This document shows positions 7,890 through 16,766 of a DNA stretch of 39,455 nucleotides, piece after piece; the first letter of the stretch is position 1, and each line of letters starts with the position of its first letter. The stretch is from contig CANCRX010000024.1 in assembly GCA_947380655.1 (NCBI GenBank), positions 1-39,455 of the forward strand. Direction: 5' to 3'. Below the pieces are notes generated by a model. The model ran no database searches and was not told the DNA's origin. It was given only the letters and a program-made list of their open reading frames with translations. The stretch is from Alcaligenaceae bacterium. GTDB lineage: Bacteria; Pseudomonadota; Gammaproteobacteria; Burkholderiales; Burkholderiaceae_B. The position numbers and the translations under genes were made by a program.

Positions 7890-8543
7890 ATGAAAATTCT
7901 AGTCATCAATCCAAATACTACCTGTGCAATGACAGAGCTGGTTGTCCAGCAATTAAGTCTTTATTTGCCGCGCGCAACTGTAGTTGAGTCAATGACGGCA
8001 ACTGCGGGATCCTCGGTCATCGCGTCCAGGGAATCATTCGATGCAGCCGCAAGCACATCCCTTTCTATGGTGATGCAGGCCATTAAAAACAAAATTTATT
8101 TTGATGCTGTTTTACTTGGATGTTTTGGAGATCCCGGGCTAGAAACTATGCGGAAAAAGGTTGCTCATCCCATAATTGGACTCGCCTGGGCAAGTATGCA
8201 CAAAGCAGAGATGATGAAACGCCCCTATGCGGTTGTGACTGCTGGTATGCCATGGAGGGACATACTCACGCAGCAATTCAAGGCATGGGGGGCCAGTGAT
8301 CTCTTCCTGGGTGTTGAGATTCTTTCCTTAACAGGACTTCAAATATTGAACGATCCTATAAACTCTTTGCCAGCTGTTTTAAAAGCAATAACTGATGCCA
8401 GATCTCTGGGAGCGCACAACATTATTCTAGGTGGAGCGGTCTTTGCGGGTTATAAAAATTTGATGGATCAACAAGGACATGCTACTCAGGGACTAATCGA
8501 TTGTGCGCAGGCCTCGGCAAGTGCATTATGTGACTTGAACTAA
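7890..8543 (+). CDS. Asp/Glu/hydantoin racemase-family protein with one catalytic cysteine replaced
   Basis: A 217-residue cytoplasmic protein opening with MKILVINPNTT, the typical start of the Asp/Glu/hydantoin racemase family. The first catalytic cysteine is present (Cys78 in VLLGCFGDPGL). At the place of the second one, usually LGCAG, the protein reads ILGGAVFAG, so Gly182 replaces the cysteine. Two-base racemization needs both cysteines in the well-studied hydantoin and allantoin racemases. This protein may therefore be a one-base isomerase, a lyase or another variant. The LGGA variant also occurs in other family members, so it need not be a damaged gene. It follows the PuuE-like gene by nine bases and fits a pathway for cyclic amides or ureides. 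Confidence 0.85.
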   Translation: MKILVINPNTTCAMTELVVQQLSLYLPRATVVESMTATAGSSVIASRESFDAAASTSLSMVMQAIKNKIYFDAVLLGCFGDPGLETMRKKVAHPIIGLAWASMHKAEMMKRPYAVVTAGMPWRDILTQQFKAWGASDLFLGVEILSLTGLQILNDPINSLPAVLKAITDARSLGAHNIILGGAVFAGYKNLMDQQGHATQGLIDCAQASASALCDLN

Positions 8544-8632
8544 ATTTTGCATATTCTCCCGAACAGCTAATCCGTTGCGGTACTGGGTATTAAAATACAC
8601 GCAAGAATAAATAATTTTTATACGTAGACAAA

Positions 8633-8642
8633 TCTCCGGAGA
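8633..8642 (+). promoter_or_regulatory. Ribosome binding site inside a 10-bp palindrome
   Basis: TCTCCGGAGA is a perfect palindrome that contains the GGAGA ribosome binding site of the gene starting at 8647. It could pair between transcripts or form only a weak local structure. The 103-base gap before this gene may hold a second promoter, but none is clear. Confidence 0.35.
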
Positions 8643-8646
8643 ATTC

Positions 8647-9534
8647 ATGGATCATCATGAAATCGTTGAGAGCGAGCCGCCAGGCCCAATTTCAAAACCT
8701 TTTAATCAAGCGCCAACAGGCGCAACCGATACACATTTTCATATTTTTGGACCCGTTGATCGCTATCCGCTCAGTCCGCGCAGACTCTATAACCCTTGTT
8801 TATCAACGGTATCTGAATACGCTAAGTTAGCAAATACTGTCGGTATCGAAAGAATGGTGATCGTTCAGGCCAGTATCTATGGCACGGACAATTCATGCAT
8901 GATTGATGCGATTGAAGAATTCGGATCTCACCGCGCGCGGGGTATCGCCGTAGTTGATGAGACTGTGCAGGAAAAAGACATCGCCTATTTACATAGCAAA
9001 GGCATCTGCGGTATACGTTTTAACGCAATCACAGGTGTTACACCGCTAGAACTTTTACCTCGCATTGCAGCGCTCATTAAGCCGTTTGGCTGGCATATCC
9101 AACTTTGGATTAAAGCTGAGCGCCTGCTTGCTATCTCGGATTTACTCAAAAATTTTCCAGTCGATATTGTGTTGGATCATATGGCTCAAGTTCCGCTTGA
9201 TCGTGGGTTAAACGATCCGCTGGTCAGCAATGTTTTCAGACTGCAGGAAACGGGGCGTTGCTGGATCAAGCTGACGAACTACCGTACCTCGCACCAACCC
9301 GCCCCGTATTACGATGCGGATGAGGTCTCTCGTGAAATCATTCGTAATGCGCCCGAGCGTTGTGTCTGGGGAAGTGACTGGCCACATATTTATCTTGAAG
9401 GGTTACCCATGCCTGATGCGGGAGTCTTGTTTGACAACCTTTACCGTTGGTGTTGTCCTGAAATAGCTAAAAAGATATTGGTTGATAATCCGGAAAAGCT
9501 TTATGGCTTTGATCAAAATAAGGAAAGACAATGA
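8647..9534 (+). CDS. TIM-barrel metal-dependent hydrolase (amidohydrolase family 2, PF04909)
   Basis: A 295-residue cytoplasmic protein with a GGAGA ribosome binding site. The first metal motif is DTHFHIFG (His30, His32), followed by VQASIYGTDN, GIRFN, the second-half motif DIVLDHMAQVP, and the final CVWGSDWPH with its metal-binding Asp. This layout is that of the PF04909 group that includes 2-pyrone-4,6-dicarboxylate lactonase and 4-sulfomuconolactone hydrolase, so a lactone or cyclic amide substrate is plausible. Its stop codon overlaps the start of the next gene by four bases (ATGA), so the two are translationally coupled and probably act in one pathway. The exact reaction cannot be read from the sequence. 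Confidence 0.88.
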   Translation: MDHHEIVESEPPGPISKPFNQAPTGATDTHFHIFGPVDRYPLSPRRLYNPCLSTVSEYAKLANTVGIERMVIVQASIYGTDNSCMIDAIEEFGSHRARGIAVVDETVQEKDIAYLHSKGICGIRFNAITGVTPLELLPRIAALIKPFGWHIQLWIKAERLLAISDLLKNFPVDIVLDHMAQVPLDRGLNDPLVSNVFRLQETGRCWIKLTNYRTSHQPAPYYDADEVSREIIRNAPERCVWGSDWPHIYLEGLPMPDAGVLFDNLYRWCCPEIAKKILVDNPEKLYGFDQNKERQ

Positions 9535-11324
9535 AATGGAAGTTGAACTTGACCTCGCTCGCGCTACTTGTATCGGTGTCCGGGCTAGTGAGTGCAACGC
9601 AGTTCATAGATCCACCTTCTTCGCCTGACATCAAAGCTGTGACGGTATTTGTAGCCAAGAAAATCGTCACGATGGATCCTTCCATTCCAACAGCTTCGGC
9701 CGTTGCGGTATCTGATGGGCGTATCCTTTCTGTCGGATCTTTAGAGGACATGAAACAATGGACGGATAAATACCCGACACAGATTAATCGGCAGTTCACT
9801 GAAAAAGTCATCTACCCCGGATTCATTGAGGCACATGGTCATCCGTTACTTGCTGGAATTGTTTATTCCCACCCAGTTATCACACCATCGCCACTCGCTA
9901 GACCATGGAGCGCACCGTTTCCTGGTGTTGCGAATATTCAGGCCGTCCTTGATCAGCTGAAAAAATATTCCGCTGATATTAAAGATCCCAGTCAAACGTT
10001 ACTGTCCTGGGGCTATGACGAGATAGTGATGGGTAAAGTACCTGATCGTCAATTACTGGATCAGGTCTCTATGACCCGGCCTATTATTGTCTGGGACAAT
10101 TCGGGTCACAATATGTATGTCAATAGCGCGGCACTCAAGGCTTACGACCTGACTCCTGAAAAAACAAAAAGTATTAAGGGTGTTGGTGTTGGCAAAGATG
10201 GGGAGTTGAATGGCCAATTCCTCGAAATACCTGCGATCACTTATTTATTGAGTGTCGCAGCTAAAGATATTTTCAAGCCTGATGAGGTGCCGACTGCTTA
10301 TCAATACATCAACGATCTGATGCAGCAAGGTGGTATTACGACCTCTGGTGATCTGGCGTTTGGTTCATTGAATATCGAGGCTGAGACGAAAGCTATTGAG
10401 TGGTTCACAAAATCTCCTGGTACCTCGTTAAGAGTCGTGCCGGTTGTTTACGGAGATCCTTTCGTTAAAAAATATGGCGATAAAGCGATCGAGGAGGCAC
10501 AAAAACTAAAACAACTGGACAACGACCGTTTGTTTTTTCAGGGTGTAAAGTTCTATAGTGATGAAGGCTATTTGCCTGAAACGATGCGCATGGAGCATCC
10601 GGGCTATACAAATGGTAGCAAGGGTTTTTCTAATTTTTCCTCTGCGCAAGATTTTTCTTCCGCGATGAAACCTTGGTGGGATGCGGGGTTTCATATCCAT
10701 GTTCATAGCAATGGCGATGTTGGTAATCAAAACACCCTGAATGCTTTGCAAATACTGCTGGATTCAAAGCCACGCTTTGATCACCGCTTTACCGTTGATC
10801 ATTTTGGCATTCCCTCAACCGCGATGGTGTTAAAAATAAAGGCCTTGGGTGCGGTGGTGAGTGCCAACATTTCATATATTTCTGAGCGCGGCAAACTGGA
10901 AAGCAATGCAATTGGAGTCGATCGTGCATCCTATGCAACGCGTATTGGGATGCTGACCCGCAATGGTGTCGTGACCTCGATTCATTCTGATGCACCGGTA
11001 TCTGCTCCGGTGCCGCTGACTGAAGTCTGGTCGGCTGTCACTCGCCGGGACGTGTATGCGGATGGCAAGGTTTGGGCACCCGCTGAGGCCGTGTCAGTCT
11101 CGGATGCGATGAAAATGATTACGATTAATGCGGCTTATACTTTAGGTGTAGAGGATAAGGTCGGTACGATTGAAGCAGGCAAGTTTGCTGACTTTGCCGT
11201 TCTCGATGATGATCCGCAAACTGTACCAGCACTGCAAATCAAGGATGTACCTATTTTTGCGACGGTATTAGGTGGAAAGGTGGTTTTAGTTTCTGAGACG
11301 AAGAAACCTCCAAAGCCTAATTAA
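9531..11324 (+). CDS. Exported amidohydrolase family 3 protein (PF07969, YtcJ-like)
   Basis: A 597-residue protein whose first 22 residues form a Sec signal peptide (LNLTSLALLVSVSGLVSA), unlike many cytoplasmic members. Metal-site motifs are visible: PGFIEAHGHP (His102, His104), GVKFYSDEG near residue 340, HIHVHSNGD near residue 388, VDHFG near residue 422, and SIHSDAP near residue 484. The C-terminus has the usual VGTIEAGKFADFAVLDDDP segment. Members hydrolyse amide bonds, such as N-substituted formamides or imides. The start overlaps the stop of the PF04909 gene (ATGA). Export suggests the substrate is attacked in the periplasm, before or together with capture by the Bug receptor. The true substrate is unknown. 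Confidence 0.9.
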   Translation: MKWKLNLTSLALLVSVSGLVSATQFIDPPSSPDIKAVTVFVAKKIVTMDPSIPTASAVAVSDGRILSVGSLEDMKQWTDKYPTQINRQFTEKVIYPGFIEAHGHPLLAGIVYSHPVITPSPLARPWSAPFPGVANIQAVLDQLKKYSADIKDPSQTLLSWGYDEIVMGKVPDRQLLDQVSMTRPIIVWDNSGHNMYVNSAALKAYDLTPEKTKSIKGVGVGKDGELNGQFLEIPAITYLLSVAAKDIFKPDEVPTAYQYINDLMQQGGITTSGDLAFGSLNIEAETKAIEWFTKSPGTSLRVVPVVYGDPFVKKYGDKAIEEAQKLKQLDNDRLFFQGVKFYSDEGYLPETMRMEHPGYTNGSKGFSNFSSAQDFSSAMKPWWDAGFHIHVHSNGDVGNQNTLNALQILLDSKPRFDHRFTVDHFGIPSTAMVLKIKALGAVVSANISYISERGKLESNAIGVDRASYATRIGMLTRNGVVTSIHSDAPVSAPVPLTEVWSAVTRRDVYADGKVWAPAEAVSVSDAMKMITINAAYTLGVEDKVGTIEAGKFADFAVLDDDPQTVPALQIKDVPIFATVLGGKVVLVSETKKPPKPN

Positions 11325-11369
11325 ATTCAGTTCAACTTTGTACGTATCATTTTGGGTGGTGCACAGACC

Positions 11370-13148
11370 ATGTCCAATATTAAGAGACGTCACTTCATTA
11401 AGCTTGTCGCGATTGCTATGCAATTGCTTGCGAGCGCATCTGTAGCAATTGCGAAGAGTTTAAAAGAAGGAATACAAGTCAAGTCACCGCCTACTTACCC
11501 GATCGATCCTAATCTAGCGACTACGCTTGAGCGAACCATCGTGCCACATGCCGGAATCAGCGGCCTCACTCCTAAAGAATTATCAAAGTTATCGGATTAC
11601 GCAAAAAATGGTTATGGCAAATGGTCCTTCGGGCCTGGGCTGATTGCAGAGATCCGCGACGATTTAATGCCAATCAATTTCAAAGGCACGGACACCAGGA
11701 AGGCTTTAAAACTTATCCATTTTTTTACTATTACTGATATTCACATCACAGATAAAGAGTCGCCATCGCAATTTATTTATTTACAGCAATCTGATCTGAC
11801 AGGAGAGCATGTAACCTCTATTTATTCACCCGTGATGCCTTATACAACGCATGTTCTGGATGCAGCGGTGCAGACCATCAATGGTATCCATCAAAATAAT
11901 AAAATGGACTTTGGCTTGTCTTTAGGTGATACCTGCAACAGCACGCAATTCAACGAAGTGCGTTGGTATATCGATGTGCTGGATGGTGGGTTCATTACGC
12001 CAAGTTCTGGAGCACACGCAGGCTCAACAACAATTGACTATCAAAAACCATACAAAGCTGCTGGTTTAGATAAATCGATACCTTGGTATCAAGTCATTGG
12101 CAATCATGATCACTTTTGGCTTGGTTCGTTTCCTGTCAATGAATACCTGCGTCAATCCTACGTGAGTGACTCGGTCGTTGCTTTAGGCGATGCATTTAAA
12201 AATATTAATAATCTTTATAAACCTGATTTCTACATGGGAGTGCTGGACGGATCGACTTCAGAAGCCAAGATCGTTGGAGCAGGGCCTGTCGGTAATTTTA
12301 AAGAGCCCCCCAAGGTGACGCCAGATCCTGCTCGCAGATCCTTGACCAAGCAAGAATGGATGAGTGAGTTTTTTAATACGTCTTCATCACCAGCTGGACA
12401 TGGTTTTAATTTGGTCAACGCTAAGGATGGCTTCGCTTGTTATAGTTTTATACCTAAATCAGATCTACCACTGAAAGTCATTGTCCTGGATGACACACAA
12501 AATAATGATGATGGCTCTGAAGACATTCATGGTCATGGGTTTTTAGATCAGGCTCGTTATGACTGGCTGAAAAGGGAGCTTGCTGCGGGACAGGCCGCAG
12601 GGCAGTTAATGATCATCGCTGCGCATATTCCTATTGCCGTTGAACCTGAAGGCTCTGAAGTGGAATGGTGGTTGAGTCCATTGAACGCCGTCTCATTATC
12701 CGGGCTGATAACCGAGCTTCATCATTACCCCAATTTCTTAGTGTGGCTATCAGGGCACAGGCATTTCAATACCGTAAAAGCCTTTATTTCGCCCGATCCG
12801 GTCCACGCACCAGAAAAAGGCTTCTGGCAAGTTGAAACCTCCTCATTACGAGACTTTCCTCAGCAGTTTCGAACCTTCGAAATTTATTTAAACAGCGATT
12901 ACAGCATTTCAATTCACACTCTTAATGTTGACCCTTCGGTGCGGCAGGGCACGCCTGCAGCCAAATCCCGCGACTATGCTGTGGCGGCGCAGCAAATCGT
13001 TAAAACAAAAGGCGTGTATCAGAATCCTAGCTCTTTACCCGATGCAACCATAAGATCGATGCCACTTGGTTCCTATAATGCAGTCCTTAGAAAAAAATTA
13101 AGTGCTGACATGATTACTCGGCTACAAAAAGAGTATGTTTTTTCCTGA
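11370..13148 (+). CDS. Tat-exported metallophosphoesterase of the TIGR03768 (PPA1498-like) family
   Basis: The start is taken at ATG 11370, because a TTG at 11352 would put seven residues before a good Tat signal. The N-terminus has a twin-arginine motif (KRRHFIKL) and a hydrophobic stretch ending near SVAIA. Calcineurin-like metal motifs follow in order: TITDIHITD, GLSLGDTCN, VIGNHDHFW, IIAAHIPI and WLSGHRHFN. The last part (DFPQQFRTFEIYLN) and the 592-residue length fit the TIGR03768 family. Members are predicted exported phosphoesterases with two metal ions, and the physiological substrate is not established. Tat export means the protein folds, probably with its metals, before crossing the membrane. 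It lies 45 bases after the exported amidohydrolase gene and may be in the same transcript. Confidence 0.88.
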   Translation: MSNIKRRHFIKLVAIAMQLLASASVAIAKSLKEGIQVKSPPTYPIDPNLATTLERTIVPHAGISGLTPKELSKLSDYAKNGYGKWSFGPGLIAEIRDDLMPINFKGTDTRKALKLIHFFTITDIHITDKESPSQFIYLQQSDLTGEHVTSIYSPVMPYTTHVLDAAVQTINGIHQNNKMDFGLSLGDTCNSTQFNEVRWYIDVLDGGFITPSSGAHAGSTTIDYQKPYKAAGLDKSIPWYQVIGNHDHFWLGSFPVNEYLRQSYVSDSVVALGDAFKNINNLYKPDFYMGVLDGSTSEAKIVGAGPVGNFKEPPKVTPDPARRSLTKQEWMSEFFNTSSSPAGHGFNLVNAKDGFACYSFIPKSDLPLKVIVLDDTQNNDDGSEDIHGHGFLDQARYDWLKRELAAGQAAGQLMIIAAHIPIAVEPEGSEVEWWLSPLNAVSLSGLITELHHYPNFLVWLSGHRHFNTVKAFISPDPVHAPEKGFWQVETSSLRDFPQQFRTFEIYLNSDYSISIHTLNVDPSVRQGTPAAKSRDYAVAAQQIVKTKGVYQNPSSLPDATIRSMPLGSYNAVLRKKLSADMITRLQKEYVFS

Positions 13149-13178
13149 GACACATGGTTTAACAATTAGGCTCACTTA

Positions 13179-14441
13179 ATGCTCCCTTTTCAGAAACGCA
13201 TTGCAATACGTATTGCTCTTGTGAGCATAGGTTTAGCCGTGCTCCTGAGTCCCTTCGCGTGGTTTTTTGCACAGCACAGCATGCGCGAAAGTATTGTTGA
13301 GTTAGCGATCGAGGATGCCCATCATCTTGTTGAGAAGGGTGGAGCGATCGACCTTGAAAGCAATAACGTAGAAATGCAGGCATTAGCCGCAATGAAAAAT
13401 ATCGTAACGGGTATTTTTGATATTGCAGAGATTTATAACAAAGAGGGTCAGAAAATTGCTGAGGCCGCTAACACTGAAGGGGAGTTAATTCACGATGAGT
13501 TGAAGGGACATCCTAAACCAGCTTTTTTTGCGCCAGAATATCAATACTTAAAATTAGCTGATGGACGCAATGTGTTAAATGTCTTTGTGCCCTTGCATGA
13601 GGTAGCTGAAAATAATAGCAGTCCAGTTTTAGCGTACTTTGAAGGTTTGAGAATTATTCCTCAGTGGCAGGAAAAGCAAGTCCGATTTATGTCGGTCGCG
13701 GCAATGTTATTTGTCTCACTTGCTTCCCTGCTTTGCGGAGCTTTATTATTTCCTGTCCTGATTCATCTCAACAGCGAAAAAGAATCGCACGCCCAAGAGG
13801 TATTGAATTCGCACATCACTATGATGAACTCCTTAGGTTATGCGATCGCTAAGAGAGACTCTGAAACGGGTGCTCATAACCACAGAGTAGCCTGGGTTGC
13901 GGTGCGACTCGCGGAGCAGGTCCATTTCAAACGTGAAGCTATGCAGTCATTGATTGCAGGAAGCTTTCTGCATGACATCGGAAAAATTGCTATTTCAGAT
14001 ACGATCTTGCTTAAACCTGGCAAGCTTAGTGAGCAAGAAATTACCATTATGCGGGGGCATGTCAGTCATGGAGAGGACCTGGTAAAGGGCATGGGCTGGC
14101 TGGCAGGTGCCCATGAAATTGTTTCTGAACACCATGAAAAATGGAATGGAAGCGGATATCCGAGAGGACTTGCCGGTCAAGCAATTTCTCTGTCTGCCCG
14201 TATTTTCGCAGTCGCTGATGTATTTGATGCGCTGTGTTCTTCGCGCCCCTACAAAGAGGCGATTGATTTTGAATCGGTTATGCAAATACTGAATTCAGAA
14301 AGCGGAAAGCATTTTGATCCTGATATGATCGTCGCGTTCAATCAAATTGCTCACGGGGTGTACACAGAACTACAGCAAGCAAACGAGCAAGATCTTGAAC
14401 ATAATTTGGATATAAAAATTAAAAAATACTTTTATGTTTGA
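13179..14441 (+). CDS. Membrane HD-GYP domain phosphodiesterase (cyclic di-GMP hydrolysis)
   Basis: A 420-residue protein with a membrane helix at about residues 9-31, a periplasmic region to about 165, a second helix at about 170-195, and a cytoplasmic HD-GYP domain. The domain is canonical: GAHNHRVAW, then SFLHDIGKIAISD (HD near residues 265-266), GHVSHGE, and HHEKWNGSGYPRGL (GYP near 325-327), followed by RIFAVADVFDALCS. HD-GYP enzymes cleave cyclic di-GMP to pGpG or GMP. The periplasmic part suggests sensing of an external signal. The gene lies 30 bases after the metallophosphoesterase gene on the same strand, so it may link the upstream pathway to cyclic di-GMP control, though co-transcription is only inferred. 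The diguanylate cyclase at the left edge makes the same messenger. Confidence 0.93.
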   Translation: MLPFQKRIAIRIALVSIGLAVLLSPFAWFFAQHSMRESIVELAIEDAHHLVEKGGAIDLESNNVEMQALAAMKNIVTGIFDIAEIYNKEGQKIAEAANTEGELIHDELKGHPKPAFFAPEYQYLKLADGRNVLNVFVPLHEVAENNSSPVLAYFEGLRIIPQWQEKQVRFMSVAAMLFVSLASLLCGALLFPVLIHLNSEKESHAQEVLNSHITMMNSLGYAIAKRDSETGAHNHRVAWVAVRLAEQVHFKREAMQSLIAGSFLHDIGKIAISDTILLKPGKLSEQEITIMRGHVSHGEDLVKGMGWLAGAHEIVSEHHEKWNGSGYPRGLAGQAISLSARIFAVADVFDALCSSRPYKEAIDFESVMQILNSESGKHFDPDMIVAFNQIAHGVYTELQQANEQDLEHNLDIKIKKYFYV

Positions 14442-14586
14442 GCCCAGTATCTCTCTTGGGTCCACGGCCTAAATTTATAAACTTTAATAAACGAAGGGCT
14501 TAAAAACAGAGAACAATCGACTTCGTATCAAGCTGTAAGGCAGTGTAAACTTTAGTGATATTTTTTTAACCCTGAAGAACACCTAT

Positions 14587-15774
14587 ATGAAGCGTTACTC
14601 TCTGCGGATGGCTGCGGTAGACACCCCGATTATTCCTGCGATCGGAGAATTGGTCCGTAACAATCCCGGCACTATTTCGCTTGGGCAGGGCGTAGTGAAT
14701 TACGGTCCACCTACTGAGGCAATTGCGGCGCTGCCTGCGTTGATGGGTGATTCGCAGCTCAATAAATATCAAGCCGTGATGGGTTATCCGGCCTTGGTTG
14801 ATGCGCTGCAGCAAAAACTACTTTCGGAAAATAATATCTCCGCCAGCGGTGAGTCCATATTAATGGTCACTGCCGGCAGCAATATGGCTTTTCTGAACTG
14901 CATCCTGGCGATTGCTGATCCGGGCGATGAGTTTATTTTGCCCAAACCATTCTATTTCAATCAGGAAATGGCTATTCGGATGTCCGGTTGTGTCCCCGTG
15001 ACGGTAGATGTCAATGAAGACTGGAGCCTGAATGTTGAGGCGTTAGCCGCCGCAATTACGCCGCGTACCCGTGCCATCGTCACCGTGTCGCCAAACAATC
15101 CAACGGGTGCCGTTTACTCAAAAGAGTCCTTAACTGCTGTTAATAACTTATGCGCGGCTAAAGGTATTTACCATTTTAGCGACGAGGCATACGAATACTT
15201 CACCTATGACGGTGCGACACATTTTTCCCCTGCCTCGCTACCTGGCGCTGCCAAGCATACTTTTTCATTTTTCTCCATGTCGAAAAACTACGGCATGGCG
15301 AGTTGGCGCTTGGGTTATGTGATTTTCCCATCGGATCTTTTTGATGCGATGAACAAAGTACAGGATACCAATCTGATTTGTGCACCAGTCCCCACTCAGT
15401 TGCTAGCTGTTGAAGTATTGAAATACGGTCGTCCTTGGGTTCAACCAAAGGTCGATGCGCTGGGCGTGGTTCGCAAAAATGTTTATCAAGCTCTGGAGGG
15501 ATTGGGTGATCTGGTTCAATTCCCCAAAACCCAGGGTGCGTTTTATGTCTTGATGAAACTGCCAGGATTGCAACGTGGTCATGATCCGCTGGCGTTTAAT
15601 CGCGCAATGGCTGAAAAACACAAGGTTGTTTCTATCCCTGGTTTCGCTTTTGGCCTGACGAACACCCATGAGGCTAATTATCAGCGTCTTTCGTACGGCG
15701 CGCTGCAGGCTGCCAGCGTGACTGAAGGCGTTGAACGCTATGTTGCTGCAGTGAAAGACTGGTACAAAAGCTAA
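14587..15774 (+). CDS. PLP-dependent class I/II aminotransferase
   Basis: A 395-residue protein of fold type I. Recognisable features are ISLGQGVVNYGPP near residue 31, TAGSNMAFLNCILAI near residue 94 at the cofactor site, SPNNPTGAVYS near residue 168 with the cofactor Asn, the SDEAYEYF segment with the cofactor Asp, FSMSKNYGMASWRLGY with the Schiff-base lysine near residue 234, and the late carboxylate-binding Arg in NYQRLSYG. It should move amino groups between amino acids and 2-oxo acids in the cytoplasm. The substrate cannot be fixed; aspartate- or alanine/aromatic-type enzymes share these motifs. It is followed after 44 bases by an AEC transporter gene, which might carry its substrate or product. 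The 145-base gap upstream suggests its own promoter. Confidence 0.93.
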   Translation: MKRYSLRMAAVDTPIIPAIGELVRNNPGTISLGQGVVNYGPPTEAIAALPALMGDSQLNKYQAVMGYPALVDALQQKLLSENNISASGESILMVTAGSNMAFLNCILAIADPGDEFILPKPFYFNQEMAIRMSGCVPVTVDVNEDWSLNVEALAAAITPRTRAIVTVSPNNPTGAVYSKESLTAVNNLCAAKGIYHFSDEAYEYFTYDGATHFSPASLPGAAKHTFSFFSMSKNYGMASWRLGYVIFPSDLFDAMNKVQDTNLICAPVPTQLLAVEVLKYGRPWVQPKVDALGVVRKNVYQALEGLGDLVQFPKTQGAFYVLMKLPGLQRGHDPLAFNRAMAEKHKVVSIPGFAFGLTNTHEANYQRLSYGALQAASVTEGVERYVAAVKDWYKS

Positions 15775-15818
15775 TGTGTACGGAGCAACCTCAACGCCCA
15801 GGCACAGGTTTCTAAGCG

Positions 15819-16766
15819 ATGAACTTATTTGGTTCTGTATCCGCATTTATTGGGATATTTTTTATAATGATTGTCGCCACAATCTGGCTGCGACAACAAG
15901 AAATCCTGACACCTCAGCATGCTCCGATCATATCTAAGATGATCCTGGATCTTGTTTATCCTGCATTGATTTTCTCTCATGTTGCAAGAAGTGAATTGAG
16001 CTGGGCCCATTTGCAGATCGCAGGTTCGATCGATATTGCCTTGATTATTATCGGCTTGGTTTTGTTTATGTTGGGGCGTTTTCTATTTCGGCTGGATCGC
16101 CCCAGCATGGCTGCCTTCTTGCTAGCCGGTACCTTTAGTGGCACATCCTTGCTAGGCGCCGCATTCCTTAATATTGTTTATGCAGATCATCCAGAATTAG
16201 TTTCACTGGGTGTTGTGATTGCGCAGTTTAGCCACGGATTGCTGATCAATACCGTTGGTATCTTTATTGCTATTCATTATGGATCGTTAGGATCAAAGGA
16301 CTCGGTCAGACAGCAGGTCAAGTTTTTTGTTTTTAGCAAACCTATTCTTGCCCTCTTAGCTGGCGTGCTCTGGAATATTTCAGGTCTACCCGTGAATGGT
16401 TACTTTTCTCTTATATTGTTTACAGGGTTAACGATGATCGGCGCTGCATTGCCTTTCTTGTCTGCGGTCGTGACCGGATTAGCCTTTGAGCCGATAAAAA
16501 TTAAAAAAAATCTATCATTGTTAGTTATCGTGGCCCTGTCTCAATTTGTCGCGCAGCCATTGTTATCTGATTATTTTGTGGGTTTTATCGATGTGCCAGA
16601 CATTGAAAGAGACGTTGGTTTAATGATGTCTGCTTTGCCGTCTGCACCGATGGCTGTCATCATTTGCACACGCTATGGTTGTAATGCTCAACTCGCCAGT
16701 ACGATGGTGCTATTTACTTGCATCCTCAGTGTTTTTACTTTGCCACTGACTGCGTTTTTTGCATGA
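15819..16766 (+). CDS. AEC-family (auxin efflux carrier-like) transporter
   Basis: A 315-residue integral membrane protein with about ten hydrophobic segments arranged as two five-helix halves, matching the AEC/bile-acid-sodium-symporter-like fold. Typical features are the start LFGSVSAFIGIFFIMIVATIWLR, the segment ISKMILDLVYPALIFSHV, and the end where SALPSAPMAVIICTRYGCNAQLASTMVLFT holds the family's broken-helix motif. Bacterial members export or take up mono- and dicarboxylates such as malate or malonate. It follows the aminotransferase gene and may be co-transcribed. Its 3' end overlaps the convergent methylglyoxal synthase-like gene by 32 bases. Confidence 0.92.
   Translation: MNLFGSVSAFIGIFFIMIVATIWLRQQEILTPQHAPIISKMILDLVYPALIFSHVARSELSWAHLQIAGSIDIALIIIGLVLFMLGRFLFRLDRPSMAAFLLAGTFSGTSLLGAAFLNIVYADHPELVSLGVVIAQFSHGLLINTVGIFIAIHYGSLGSKDSVRQQVKFFVFSKPILALLAGVLWNISGLPVNGYFSLILFTGLTMIGAALPFLSAVVTGLAFEPIKIKKNLSLLVIVALSQFVAQPLLSDYFVGFIDVPDIERDVGLMMSALPSAPMAVIICTRYGCNAQLASTMVLFTCILSVFTLPLTAFFA

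Noticed and set aside
14442..14586. Terminator-like CCCA/TGGG pair after the HD-GYP gene
   Set aside because: The stem is too short and no T tract follows.
16735..16766. Frameshift suspected from the 32-base overlap of the AEC transporter and MGS-like gene ends
   Set aside because: Both proteins have normal family C-termini, so this is an ordinary convergent overlap.
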